NCBI GenBank assembly: GCA_934201705.1
Contig: CAKPXF010000002.1
Span: 1-64,000 of the forward strand
DNA from: an uncultured Bacilli bacterium
GTDB taxonomy: Bacteria > Bacillota_I > Bacilli_A > RFN20 > CAG-631
Direction of reading: 5' to 3'
DNA: 64,000 bases
Below the pieces are notes generated by a model. That model was not told the origin of the DNA and searched no databases. It saw only the letters and a program-made list of their open reading frames with translations. Below are positions 25,545-34,865 of this stretch, piece by piece; the stretch's first letter is position 1; every line of letters starts with the position of its first letter. Both the position numbers and the translations under genes were made by a program.

Positions 25545-26790
25545 TATGACCTCCAATTAGCTTGTTTCTTTTTATAGTTGTTGCTTTTTCTTGCAAATTC
25601 ATAGCTTTTAGTATTGAATTTTTACCATATTTTTTTTTAACATCTAAAATTGCTTTTTGTAATTTTTTTTCTTTTTTTTCTTTTTCTATATCTGTAAACA
25701 AATTAATTGTTTGATAGGCTTCATCAACAACATTGTTAAAGCCAATGCCTAATCTTCTTATATAATAATTTTTATTAACATTCTTTTTAAACATACTAAT
25801 AAAGTATTCATTTAATTTAAAATATGAGTTTGTATATTCATCAAGTTTCATAGAAGCACTAGTCGCTTTAATTATATCTTTTGAATATCCGACATATATA
25901 GATATGCAATTTGTTACTAAATTTTTATCAACTAGTTCTAACACATTAAGTTCAATCATTTCTTTAAATGCTAAAAATGCATCATCATACGTATAATCTT
26001 CAAATAAAATTTGATTATTAGATAATGAGTTACTTTTTGCTTTATAATTATTGACGTCTTTAATTGTACATGGTTCAATACCTTTGGCATGATCAATTAA
26101 TAATTCTGCATTGACACCAAATTCTTTATATAAAATTTCTTCCTTTAATTGTAATATTCCATACAAATCATAAACCCCATATTTTTTTAGTCTATTTTCG
26201 ATTCCGTGTCCTATATTCCAAATGTCACTAATAGGTTGGTGGTGCCATATTTCTTTTTTGAATTTTTCCTCATTTAAATAGCCAATATGTGTTTTTGAAT
26301 GTTTAGCTGTTACATCAAGAGCAACTTTGGCTAAAAATAAATTTGTACCAATTCCTGCTGTTGCACAAATATTCGTTGTTTTATAAACATCATCTATAAT
26401 CATATTTGCCATTTCAATTGCATTTTTTTGATACATTTTCATATAACTTGTAATATCTAAAAAGCATTCATCTATTGAATAAACTAATATATCATCCTTA
26501 GATACATACTTTAGGTATATTTCATAAATATTAGCTGAGTACTCAATGTATTTTTTCATTCTAGGCATTGCTGTTATATACTCAATATTCTGAGGAATTT
26601 CAAAAATCCTACAGCGATTTTTAACTCCAAGTTCTTTCATTTTTGGAGATATTGCTAAACAAATTGCTCCATTTCCTCTTGTTGGATCTGCAACAACTAA
26701 ATTAGTAAAAAATGGATCTAGCCCTCTTAAAACGCATTCAACTGAGGCAAAAAAACATTTTAAATCAATACATAAATAGATACGTTCCAT
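25534..26790 (-). CDS. Y-family DNA polymerase (UvrX/UmuC-like)
   Basis: This 418-residue translesion polymerase has the catalytic motifs IDLKCFFASVE near the start and YSIDECFLDI in the palm, the little-finger domain and a basic tail. It is closest in plan to Bacillus UvrX/YqjW and streptococcal UmuC, which work with YolD. No LexA site was recognised upstream. It would copy damaged DNA at the cost of fidelity. Confidence 0.9.
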   Translation of the reverse strand: MERIYLCIDLKCFFASVECVLRGLDPFFTNLVVADPTRGNGAICLAISPKMKELGVKNRCRIFEIPQNIEYITAMPRMKKYIEYSANIYEIYLKYVSKDDILVYSIDECFLDITSYMKMYQKNAIEMANMIIDDVYKTTNICATAGIGTNLFLAKVALDVTAKHSKTHIGYLNEEKFKKEIWHHQPISDIWNIGHGIENRLKKYGVYDLYGILQLKEEILYKEFGVNAELLIDHAKGIEPCTIKDVNNYKAKSNSLSNNQILFEDYTYDDAFLAFKEMIELNVLELVDKNLVTNCISIYVGYSKDIIKATSASMKLDEYTNSYFKLNEYFISMFKKNVNKNYYIRRLGIGFNNVVDEAYQTINLFTDIEKEKKEKKLQKAILDVKKKYGKNSILKAMNLQEKATTIKRNKLIGGHNGE

Positions 26791-26886
26791 GTTTATTACC
26801 TCCTTGCATATTATATCATTATTTTCTATTTCGTAGTATTACATATTTTGGCAAGAAAGTTTCATAGTATATATAGGGGTAATTTT

Positions 26887-27585
26887 ATGAAAATCAATAA
26901 AAAAGATATTATAAAGTTTATTTTGCTATTAGTTTTTTTACTTGCAGCAATTATAACAAGTATTCTCATTTATCCTAAAATTAAAGATAAATTCACATTT
27001 GAAAATATTCGAGATGTTGTTGGTGAAAACAAAATTTTATGGGCCTTTTTGTTTATATTATTACAAGTAATTCAAGTGGTAATTTTTGCAATACCAGGTG
27101 ATATTATTAATGCAACTGGCGGGTTTATTTTTAATATATTTATTGGAAGTATTCTATCTTTCATTGGTGTTTGTATCGGTTCAATAATTACATTTTATAT
27201 ATCAAGAGGCTTAGGATATTCATTTATCAATAAATTTATTAAAAAAGAAAAAATCGATAAAATAGTTTCGTTTATGGAATCAAATACAGGTTTTTTATCT
27301 ATGTTTATTTTTTGTAATCTGCCATTTGTCCCTAAGGATGTATTAATGTATGCTGCGGGATTAACGCCATTAAAAGCAAAAAAGACTTTATTTATATATT
27401 GTTTATCTAGAATTCCTGGAATAATTATTTGGAATTCTATGGGAGCTAATATCTATAATAAATCTACTTTGGGCATTATAATTACTTTATGCCTACTTTT
27501 AATATTCTTGACTGCAGTACTTGTAGTAAAAAAGAAAATTTATACTAATAAAATTATAAAAATAAATAGAAATAATACAAAATAG
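26887..27585 (+). CDS. TVP38/TMEM64 (VTT domain) membrane protein
   Basis: The start is the ATG at 26887 after AGGGG, giving 232 residues. Five or six membrane helices include the VTT/SNARE-assoc signature: FAIPGDIINATGGFIF, then ISRGLGYSF and FVPKDVLMYAAGLTPL. Members of this family include bacterial lipid flippases or scramblases of the DedA superfamily. It stands next to a Nudix gene on the same strand. Confidence 0.85.
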   Translation: MKINKKDIIKFILLLVFLLAAIITSILIYPKIKDKFTFENIRDVVGENKILWAFLFILLQVIQVVIFAIPGDIINATGGFIFNIFIGSILSFIGVCIGSIITFYISRGLGYSFINKFIKKEKIDKIVSFMESNTGFLSMFIFCNLPFVPKDVLMYAAGLTPLKAKKTLFIYCLSRIPGIIIWNSMGANIYNKSTLGIIITLCLLLIFLTAVLVVKKKIYTNKIIKINRNNTK

Positions 27586-27625
27586 ATACAATTTACTATA
27601 TAATAAACGTGGAGATGAGTTTATT

Positions 27626-28081
27626 ATGGCAATTGTAACTTTATGTTTTATAAAAAAAGGTAATAAGATATTAATGATTAATCGAAATAAAGCACCTTTT
27701 ATGGGGATGTGGAATGGTGTTGGCGGTCACATGGAAGAAAATGAAACACCATTAATGTGCGCAATTAGGGAAATAAAAGAGGAAAGTAATATTGAAGTAA
27801 TGGATGCAGAATTAATTTCAATTTCTACTTGGAATTATGATGATGATTTGATTTATGCATATGTTTCAACTCTTCCTGATGATTTTGATATATCAAAATA
27901 TCCTTTAAAAATTGATGAAGGAATTATCGATTTTAAAGAAATAGATTGGATTTTAAATAAAAACAATTTTGGTGTTGTTGAAGATTTAAGAATATTTATA
28001 AATGATATTAAAAATAATCAAAAAAATAATTATCATTTTGTCTATAATTGTTCGAAATTAGTCGAATGCATAAAAAAATGA
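27626..28081 (+). CDS. Nudix hydrolase, MutT-like
   Basis: This 151-residue protein has a complete Nudix box (GGHMEENETPLMCAIREIKEESNI region, G-x5-E-x7-RE-x2-EE). The start VTLCFIKKGNKILMINR resembles 8-oxo-dGTP diphosphatases. It would clean oxidised nucleotides, although other Nudix substrates are possible. GGAGATG precedes the ATG. Confidence 0.88.
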   Translation: MAIVTLCFIKKGNKILMINRNKAPFMGMWNGVGGHMEENETPLMCAIREIKEESNIEVMDAELISISTWNYDDDLIYAYVSTLPDDFDISKYPLKIDEGIIDFKEIDWILNKNNFGVVEDLRIFINDIKNNQKNNYHFVYNCSKLVECIKK

Positions 28082-28104
28082 AAGCACTTTAATTACATTT
28101 CCTA

Positions 28105-28132
28105 TTGAAAATGTATATAAATTTAGTATAAT
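28105..28132 (+). promoter_or_regulatory. Promoter of the BMP lipoprotein gene
   Basis: TTGAAA (28105-28110) and TATAAT (28127-28132) are separated by 16 bases, leaving a leader of about 100 nt. No purine riboswitch core was seen in the leader. Confidence 0.65.
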
Positions 28133-28241
28133 ATTATTGACAATTGAATGTTGATTAAATACTTTGATAAATTAATTTAAGCATTATAAACAACATTTAG
28201 GTCAACTTTTTTCAAAATATTAGAGGAGAAACAAAACATTT

Positions 28242-29402
28242 ATGAAAAAACAATTATTAGTTTTATCTGCTTTACTTAGTTTTGGCGCTTTAACAGGTTT
28301 AACTTCATGTGGTGGGAATGAAACATATGAAATTGCTATGATTACTGACTATGGTGATATTACTGACCAATCATTTAATCAAACTACTTGGGAAGCTGTA
28401 AAAAGTTACGCTGAAAAAAATAATAAGACATATGCTTATTATAAGCCAGCTGGCGATTCAACTGCTGAAAGAGTTGCAAAAATTGAACAAGCAATTAGCA
28501 GTGGTGCAAAAGTAGTTGTAATGCCAGGTTATGCATTTGCTGGAGCTATTCATGATGTTCAAGATGAATATAAAGATGTTAAATTTATTGCACTTGATGT
28601 ATCTCAATATGATATTGAAGATTCTTTCTATAAGCATAATGATAAGGGAGAACGTGATGGTTTAATTGATGAAAATAATAAGCCACATGTTGCAGAAAAT
28701 GTTGTTTCAGTTGTATTCCAAGAAGAAGAAGCTGGGTATTTAGCTGGTTATGCAGCAGTTATGGAAGGCGAAACTAAACTTGGATTTTTAGGTGGTATGG
28801 CAGTTCCTGCAGTTCAACGTTATGGATATGGATATGTTCAAGGTATTGCTGAGGCTGCAGCAAAAAAAGATGTTGCTGTTGACTTATGGTATGTTTATGG
28901 TGGTCAATTCTTTGGTGATGCAACAATTAAGGCTTCAATGGAAAAATGGGTTGCTGAAGGTTGTAAAACAATCTTTGCATGTGGTGGCGGAATTTACACA
29001 TCAGCAGTTGATGCAATGAAAGGCAAAGATGGTTGTAAATTAATTGGTGTTGATAGTGACCAAAGTAAAGTTGTAACAGACGCTCCAGTTTTAACTTCAG
29101 CAATGAAAGGTTTAACAGATGCTACAGTTACATGTCTTGATGAATTCTATTCAACATGGAAAAATGGTGGAAAAGTATTAACTTATGGTTTAAAGACTGA
29201 TACTTCTAAAGAATATGTTGGTTTACCACGTGATACTTGGTCAATGAAAAACTTTACTATTGCTAATTATAATGAAGTAATTGCTGATATTAGAGCTGGC
29301 AAAATTAATGTTAATAATGATACAAGTAAATCAGTTACTGAATTAGTTGAAAACACTAAAATTAATATTAAAAATGATAACGCTGGTGGCTCAATCAAAT
29401 AA
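28242..29402 (+). CDS. BMP-family substrate-binding lipoprotein
   Basis: This 386-residue lipoprotein (lipobox LTSC, C23) belongs to the BMP/PnrA/Med family. The first strand IAMITDYGDITDQSFNQTTWE is typical. Family members bind purine nucleosides for uptake. It is the binding protein for the ATPase and two permeases that follow. A strong terminator after it probably keeps its level above that of the membrane parts. Confidence 0.88.
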   Translation: MKKQLLVLSALLSFGALTGLTSCGGNETYEIAMITDYGDITDQSFNQTTWEAVKSYAEKNNKTYAYYKPAGDSTAERVAKIEQAISSGAKVVVMPGYAFAGAIHDVQDEYKDVKFIALDVSQYDIEDSFYKHNDKGERDGLIDENNKPHVAENVVSVVFQEEEAGYLAGYAAVMEGETKLGFLGGMAVPAVQRYGYGYVQGIAEAAAKKDVAVDLWYVYGGQFFGDATIKASMEKWVAEGCKTIFACGGGIYTSAVDAMKGKDGCKLIGVDSDQSKVVTDAPVLTSAMKGLTDATVTCLDEFYSTWKNGGKVLTYGLKTDTSKEYVGLPRDTWSMKNFTIANYNEVIADIRAGKINVNNDTSKSVTELVENTKINIKNDNAGGSIK

Positions 29403-29424
29403 GTTTTTAAATTAAATAAAATTT

Positions 29425-29463
29425 AGCTATTAAGAATTGTAATATTTCTTAATAGCTTTTTTT
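29425..29463 (+). terminator. Terminator inside the nucleoside importer operon
   Basis: AGCTATTAAGAA (29425-29436) pairs perfectly with TTCTTAATAGCT (29446-29457), followed by T7. It lies between the binding protein and the ATPase genes. Read-through or a second promoter near TATAAT at about 29509 must supply the rest. Confidence 0.85.
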
Positions 29464-29541
29464 ATTTTTTTTTGCAAGAGTATAATTTTTTTCTTTAATG
29501 TATGTTATAATATTACTATATTATATAAAGGCGGATAAATT

Positions 29542-31080
29542 ATGAGTGAATATGTAATAGAAATGCTTAATATTACCAAGAAATTTCCTGGTATTATTGC
29601 CAATGATAATATTTCACTTCAATTAAAAAAAGGTGAAATTCATGCTTTGCTTGGCGAAAATGGTGCTGGTAAGTCTACATTAATGAGTGTTCTTTTTGGA
29701 CTTTATCAGCCAGAAGAAGGCGTTATTAAAAAAGATGGGGTGGTTGTATCGATTACTTCTCCTAATGATGCAACTAATTTACATATAGGAATGGTCCATC
29801 AGCATTTTAAGTTAGTTGGAATTTTTAGCGTGTTAGATAATATTATTTTAGGATGTGAGCCTACAAAATTTGGCTTTATAGAAAGAAATGTTGCGAAAGA
29901 AAAAATCCTTAAGCTATCTAAACAATATGGACTTGAAATAGATCCTGATGCAAAGGTTGATGATATTTCTGTTGGAATGCAACAAAGAGTTGAAATTCTA
30001 AAAATGCTTTATCGTGATAATGAGGTTTTAATTTTTGATGAACCAACTGCAGTTTTAACACCTCAAGAAATTGATGAATTAATGCAGATTATGAAAAATT
30101 TATCTAAAGAAGGTAAATCTATTTTATTTATTACTCATAAACTTAACGAAATTATGGCTGTTGCGGACAGGTGTAGCGTTTTAAGAAAAGGGAAATATAT
30201 AGGAACTGTCGACATTAAAAGTACTACCAAGGATGAATTGTCAGAAATGATGGTAGGTAGGAAGGTTAACTTAAGTGTCCAAAAAGAAGAAGTTAATCAA
30301 AGCGAAACTATTCTTGATGTTGAAAATGTTACAATAGCTTCACATGCTCATAAGGGAAATGCAGTGAAAAATGTTTCATTTAAAGTACATAGTGGTGAAA
30401 TTGTTTGTATTGCAGGAATTGATGGTAATGGGCAATCTGAATTTATTTATGGCTTAACAGGCCTTGAAAAATTAAAAAGTGGAAAAATTTTATTTAAAGG
30501 TGTTGATATAACTCATAAAAAAATTCGTGAAAAATTGACAATGGGTATGAGCCATATTCCAGAAGATAGACATAAGCATGGATTGGTTTTAGATTATTCT
30601 TTGGAAAATAATTTGATTTTGCAAAGATATCATGAAGATGAATTTGTCAAATATGGATTTGTTAGAAAAGGAAACGTTAGAAAATATGCTGAAGATTTAA
30701 TTGAACAATATGATGTACGAAGTGGGCAAGGTCCAATTACCTTAACTCGTTCAATGTCTGGTGGAAATCAGCAAAAAGCTATTATTGCTCGTGAAATAGA
30801 TAAAAATCCTGATTTACTAATTGCTGTTCAACCAACTAGAGGATTAGATGTTGGCGCTATTGAATATGTTCATAAAAAAATTGTTGAGCAAAGAAATAAA
30901 GGCAAAGGAGTTTTACTTGTATCATTTGAACTTGATGAAGTAATGAGTTTGGCTGATAAAATATTGGTAATGTATGAAGGAGAAATTGTTGGTGATTTGA
31001 ACCCTAAAGATGTAACTGCTCAAGAACTAGGCTTGTATATGGCTGGTGCTAAAAGAAATGTAGGTGATAAACATGAGTAA
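29542..31080 (+). CDS. Nucleoside ABC importer ATPase (NupA-like)
   Basis: This 512-residue protein has two fused ABC domains. The first has Walker A GENGAGKST, signature SVGMQQR and Walker B VLIFDEPTAVL. The second has a degenerate Walker A (GIDGNGQSE), signature SGGNQQK and LLIAVQPTRGLD. This asymmetry is usual in the RbsA/YufO/NupA family. It energises purine nucleoside import with the two permeases downstream, whose first gene overlaps its end by eight bases. Confidence 0.9.
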   Translation: MSEYVIEMLNITKKFPGIIANDNISLQLKKGEIHALLGENGAGKSTLMSVLFGLYQPEEGVIKKDGVVVSITSPNDATNLHIGMVHQHFKLVGIFSVLDNIILGCEPTKFGFIERNVAKEKILKLSKQYGLEIDPDAKVDDISVGMQQRVEILKMLYRDNEVLIFDEPTAVLTPQEIDELMQIMKNLSKEGKSILFITHKLNEIMAVADRCSVLRKGKYIGTVDIKSTTKDELSEMMVGRKVNLSVQKEEVNQSETILDVENVTIASHAHKGNAVKNVSFKVHSGEIVCIAGIDGNGQSEFIYGLTGLEKLKSGKILFKGVDITHKKIREKLTMGMSHIPEDRHKHGLVLDYSLENNLILQRYHEDEFVKYGFVRKGNVRKYAEDLIEQYDVRSGQGPITLTRSMSGGNQQKAIIAREIDKNPDLLIAVQPTRGLDVGAIEYVHKKIVEQRNKGKGVLLVSFELDEVMSLADKILVMYEGEIVGDLNPKDVTAQELGLYMAGAKRNVGDKHE

Positions 31081-32239
31081 ATCATTTGCTAATTTTTTGA
31101 AGAAAATACATTTTTCAAATTTTATTAAATCAGATGGCTTTAAAAACTTTCTTTCATCATTAATATGTGTCTTATTAGGCTTGATATGTGGAATAGTAAT
31201 CATTGTTATTGCTGATGCTAATCATTCTCCTAAAGCAATTGTAACTATTTTAAAAGGTGGTTTTAATGCTGCAAAATGGAAAAAAGGAGTAGGAACGGTT
31301 ATTACTAATTCAATTCCATTATTATTATGTAGCTTATCGATTATTTTTGCTTATAAATGTGGATTATTTAATATTGGTGCTCCAGGGCAATATGTAATGG
31401 GGACGATGTTTGCTTTATTAGGAGCATTTGCTTTTAAAGCTCCATGGTATGTGTGCTTATTGCTTTCAGCAGTTGGTGGAGCATTATGGGGTATTATACC
31501 AGGCATATTCAAAGCTTTTTTAAATGTTAATGAAGTAATTACTTCAATTATGTTTAACTGGATAGGTTTGCATATATTAAATTATGTGGCTGGTCCTGAA
31601 GCAGGAATTATGTATAATACAAATTTATCAGAATGCTATGAACTCCCTAAAAGAGCTTTGCTTCCAAATTTAGGAAGTGAAAAAATGTTTGATGGCTTTA
31701 AATATGTTACTGTTGCAGTATTTGTTGCATTAATACTTGCGATTATTATCCAAATAATTTTAAGCAAAACTAAATTTGGTTATGAAATAAAAGCCACAGG
31801 TCATAATAAGGATGCTGCAAAATATGCTGGTATGAGTTACAAGAAAAACATTATTATAACAATGGCTATTGCAGGAGCATTAGCAGGAATTGCGGCCGGT
31901 TGTTTTTATTTAACTGGAATGGAAATTTATTCAGCAACAAAAAATACAGCAACATTACCAAGCGTTGGCTTTAATGGTATAGCAGTAGCTTTCTTAGGTG
32001 GATTAAATCCTATAGGAGCAATAGTGGCCTCATTTTTAATTACTCATATTACAGTTGCTGGCGGATATTTAGATACAACATATTATCCAAAGGAAATTGG
32101 AGATTTAATTGCAGCAATAATTATTTATTTATGTGCATTTTCATTATTTATTAAAAATGTAATAAATAAAAGACAAGCAAAAGAAGAAAATGAAAATAAA
32201 ACAATAGAAATAAAAGAAATACAGGAGGAAGTTAAATAA
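31073..32239 (+). CDS. Nucleoside ABC importer permease 1 (NupB-like)
   Basis: The start is the ATG at 31073, overlapping the ATPase stop, giving 388 residues. A cytoplasmic start is followed by about ten membrane helices of the BPD_transp_2 family (NIGAPGQYVMG, EIKATGHNKDAAKYAG, the usual permease coupling loop). It matches YufP-type permeases in order and size. Confidence 0.87.
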   Translation: MSKSFANFLKKIHFSNFIKSDGFKNFLSSLICVLLGLICGIVIIVIADANHSPKAIVTILKGGFNAAKWKKGVGTVITNSIPLLLCSLSIIFAYKCGLFNIGAPGQYVMGTMFALLGAFAFKAPWYVCLLLSAVGGALWGIIPGIFKAFLNVNEVITSIMFNWIGLHILNYVAGPEAGIMYNTNLSECYELPKRALLPNLGSEKMFDGFKYVTVAVFVALILAIIIQIILSKTKFGYEIKATGHNKDAAKYAGMSYKKNIIITMAIAGALAGIAAGCFYLTGMEIYSATKNTATLPSVGFNGIAVAFLGGLNPIGAIVASFLITHITVAGGYLDTTYYPKEIGDLIAAIIIYLCAFSLFIKNVINKRQAKEENENKTIEIKEIQEEVK

Positions 32240-33147
32240 TGGCACAATTGATTACATATACTATAATATTTACTACTGTATTGACTTTAGTTGCTCTTGG
32301 TGGCATGTTTTCTGAAAGAAGTGGCATCATAAATTTAGGACTTGAAGGAATTATGGTAATTGGGGCATTAGCAGGTGCTATTGTTAGTGCCTCACTTTCA
32401 AAAGCCAATGTACCTGGATTTTTAAATGTAATTATTTCGTTATTATGTTCAATGACTGCTGGATGGCTATTTTCCATGTTGCTTGGGATTGCTTGCATTC
32501 GCTTTAAAGCAGACCAAACAATTACTGGCACTGCTTTAAATATTATGAGTACAGCATTAGCTGTAGTAATTGCTAGAATGTATACAAAAACTCCATCTTC
32601 ACAAATTGATTATAGAACAGAATTATATAATATTTTTTCTGGAAAAATTAGTCTATATATTTTCTTACTAATTATGATAATTATTGTTATTGTAAGCTTT
32701 GTGTTTTTGTATAAAACAAAGCAAGGATTACATTTAATGTCATGCGGTGAGCACCCACAAGCAGCAGCATCAGTTGGTATAGATGTGTATAAAAATCGAT
32801 ATTTAGGTGTAAGTATTTCTGGAGTTCTTGGCGGACTTGGTGGCTTTGCATATATTGTACAATCCGCAAGCCAATGGGATTTTAAAAATGGTGTAGTCGG
32901 TTTTGGATTTTTGGCACTAGCAGTTATGATTTTTGGACAATGGAAACCAATCAAAATATTTGCGTCAGCATTATTATTTGGCTTTTTCCAAACTCTTTCT
33001 TTACTTTATGCTGGTTCATTTGGAATACCAACATTTGTTTATAAGATGCTACCATATGTTGTATGTATGATTGTCTTAGCATTAACATCAAAGAATTCAA
33101 AAGCTCCAAAGGCTGAAGGAATTCCATATGATAAAGGCCAACGTTAA
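32239..33147 (+). CDS. Nucleoside ABC importer permease 2 (NupC-like)
   Basis: This 302-residue permease of the BPD_transp_2 family starts on the stop codon of the previous gene. It has SGIINLGLEGIMVIGA near the start and GLHLMSCGEHPQAAASVG in the coupling loop, the pattern of YufQ-type partners. With the preceding gene it forms the channel of the importer. Confidence 0.88.
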   Translation: MAQLITYTIIFTTVLTLVALGGMFSERSGIINLGLEGIMVIGALAGAIVSASLSKANVPGFLNVIISLLCSMTAGWLFSMLLGIACIRFKADQTITGTALNIMSTALAVVIARMYTKTPSSQIDYRTELYNIFSGKISLYIFLLIMIIIVIVSFVFLYKTKQGLHLMSCGEHPQAAASVGIDVYKNRYLGVSISGVLGGLGGFAYIVQSASQWDFKNGVVGFGFLALAVMIFGQWKPIKIFASALLFGFFQTLSLLYAGSFGIPTFVYKMLPYVVCMIVLALTSKNSKAPKAEGIPYDKGQR

Positions 33148-33148
33148 T

Positions 33149-33805
33149 ATGAAAAAAATTGATGTTAAAACATGGAATAGAAAGTCGGCGTATAATTGGT
33201 TCTCTACATTTTCTAATCCTTGCTATGGATTTGATGTAACAATGGATATTACAAAATTATACAATTTAACAAAAAAAACTAATACGTCCTTTTTTATTAA
33301 TATGTTATATATTGTATCGTATGCATTAAATCAAATTGAAGAAATGCGGTTAAGAATTGTCAATGGAGAAGTAGTATTACATGATATAATCAATCCTGCA
33401 TATGTTGTTATGACAAAGGTAGGAGTGTTTGAAAATTGCTATAATAAAATGGATTATAATTACCATTCATTTTATGAAAAAGCCCACATGGTTATTGAAA
33501 ATGCAAAAAGCCAAGAGAAGGTAAAAAACGAATATAATGACGATAATACGTACAATGAGTTTTATATAACATGCATTCCATGGCTTGAATATGATTGCAT
33601 GTCACATCCTTTACCAAGTGATAATCCATCATCATCATCCGTTCCAAGAATTTGCTGGAATAAATACCATCTTCATGAAGATGGAAAAGTAACAATTAAA
33701 TTAAATATAACAGTTAATCATTCATTAGTAGATGGTTATCCATTATCAAAAGCATTTTTAAAGGTACAAGAAATACTAGATAATGTAGATGAATATATAA
33801 AATAG
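33149..33805 (+). CDS. Chloramphenicol acetyltransferase-like protein
   Basis: From the ATG at 33149 this is a 218-residue trimeric CAT-fold protein, the usual length. The catalytic motif is NHSLVDGY near residue 188, with FSNPCYGFDVTMDIT near the start. Classical CAT inactivates chloramphenicol with acetyl-CoA, but chromosomal homologues often act on other acceptors. The gene begins two bases after the permease stop with a poor ribosome binding site, so it may be translated by coupling. Confidence 0.75.
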   Translation: MKKIDVKTWNRKSAYNWFSTFSNPCYGFDVTMDITKLYNLTKKTNTSFFINMLYIVSYALNQIEEMRLRIVNGEVVLHDIINPAYVVMTKVGVFENCYNKMDYNYHSFYEKAHMVIENAKSQEKVKNEYNDDNTYNEFYITCIPWLEYDCMSHPLPSDNPSSSSVPRICWNKYHLHEDGKVTIKLNITVNHSLVDGYPLSKAFLKVQEILDNVDEYIK

Positions 33806-33827
33806 GTATCAATCATTGATACCTATT
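33801..33827. terminator. Bidirectional terminator over two stop codons
   Basis: AATAGGTATCAA and TTGATACCTATT form a perfect 12 bp stem with a three-base loop. It contains the stop codons of both convergent genes. Confidence 0.8.
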
Positions 33828-34741
33828 TTCATATCGTTTAATATTTCATTAATACCAACAAATTCAACATTAGAAAGATTTTCATTTTTTTTGTAATGAT
33901 CAATTTTATTATCATAACATAATAATTTATTACATTTATAATAATTAAGCGTAAATATTGCTCCACAATCAATTATATATTCTATTATTCTAAGAATATA
34001 TATACTTTTGTGATAAAGTATAGAATTAGAAATAGAGAAAATATCATTTTCCTTAATTATACTTGAATTAATTTTTAATTTGGGTTTATAAGTATTAATT
34101 TTATTTAGTATTTTTCCCTTTAAAATTTTATAATTAATCTCTTTTTCAGTTAAGAAATTATCTTTAAAATCATCTACACAAAAAACATAGTCGTGATATT
34201 TCTCAATAAGTTCATTTAAAGTACACTTGTTCTTCTTGCAAATAGATTTAGTTACTTGCATACTCATATAAGCATCATCATCTGATTTATGAGTTATAGA
34301 AAGCTTTATTTTCAAAAACTCACAAGCATTTTTTAAACTAGGTGGATTATTTAAATTAAACTCATCAACCATGACTCTTTGTATATCAATGAATTTGAAG
34401 CTAAATAGTTGCTCTTTGTATCTTCTACAAGCATCATTTAGATACTTTATGTCATTATCGATTGACCAACCAATTATCAATTGGTCACCCTTTTCAAGTA
34501 TATGTTTAAGCGATTTGTAGAAAAATTTAAACGATGGTGCAATTTGATATTTAATAAGTGGATATGCATTCATTTTCTTACTAATAATATGTTTATCAAA
34601 AGTTGATTCGGGATTCATTATTACATCAATTTTAGAAGAAACATTGAAATGATCGTCAGTGTTTACATAACCAAATGTACACATCTTTGAAGTATAATTA
34701 TAGGAATTTGCATTTTCAATATCAATAAATAAGTAATTCAT
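33809..34741 (-). CDS. DnaQ-like 3'-5' exonuclease
   Basis: This 310-residue protein has a DEDDh exonuclease domain in residues 1-170: FIDIE (D7, E9), a middle Asp in IGWSIDNDIKYL, and HKSDDDAY for the His and last Asp. The C-terminal 130 residues are unassigned and rich in Lys and Asn. It may trim DNA or RNA ends; it is too divergent to call a polymerase III epsilon subunit. Confidence 0.7.
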   Translation of the reverse strand: MNYLFIDIENANSYNYTSKMCTFGYVNTDDHFNVSSKIDVIMNPESTFDKHIISKKMNAYPLIKYQIAPSFKFFYKSLKHILEKGDQLIIGWSIDNDIKYLNDACRRYKEQLFSFKFIDIQRVMVDEFNLNNPPSLKNACEFLKIKLSITHKSDDDAYMSMQVTKSICKKNKCTLNELIEKYHDYVFCVDDFKDNFLTEKEINYKILKGKILNKINTYKPKLKINSSIIKENDIFSISNSILYHKSIYILRIIEYIIDCGAIFTLNYYKCNKLLCYDNKIDHYKKNENLSNVEFVGINEILNDMKIGIND

Positions 34742-34807
34742 ATATTCTCTCTTTCTATCTTTATTATTATAGCAAATATTATTTATAAAGTTAATAAATA
34801 AAATGGA

Positions 34808-34836
34808 TTGACTTTAAGTACATAATATTTTAAAAT
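34808..34836 (+). promoter_or_regulatory. Promoter of the ABC exporter genes
   Basis: TTGACT (34808-34813) and TAAAAT (34831-34836) are separated by 17 bases. A palindrome TATTTTAAAATA overlaps the -10. Confidence 0.65.
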
Positions 34837-34865
34837 ACAATGCTATAGGGTAAGGAAGTGATAAT

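Noticed and set aside
28133..28241. Purine riboswitch before the nucleoside importer
   Set aside because: The conserved junction bases of the purine aptamer are absent, and no terminator precedes the gene.
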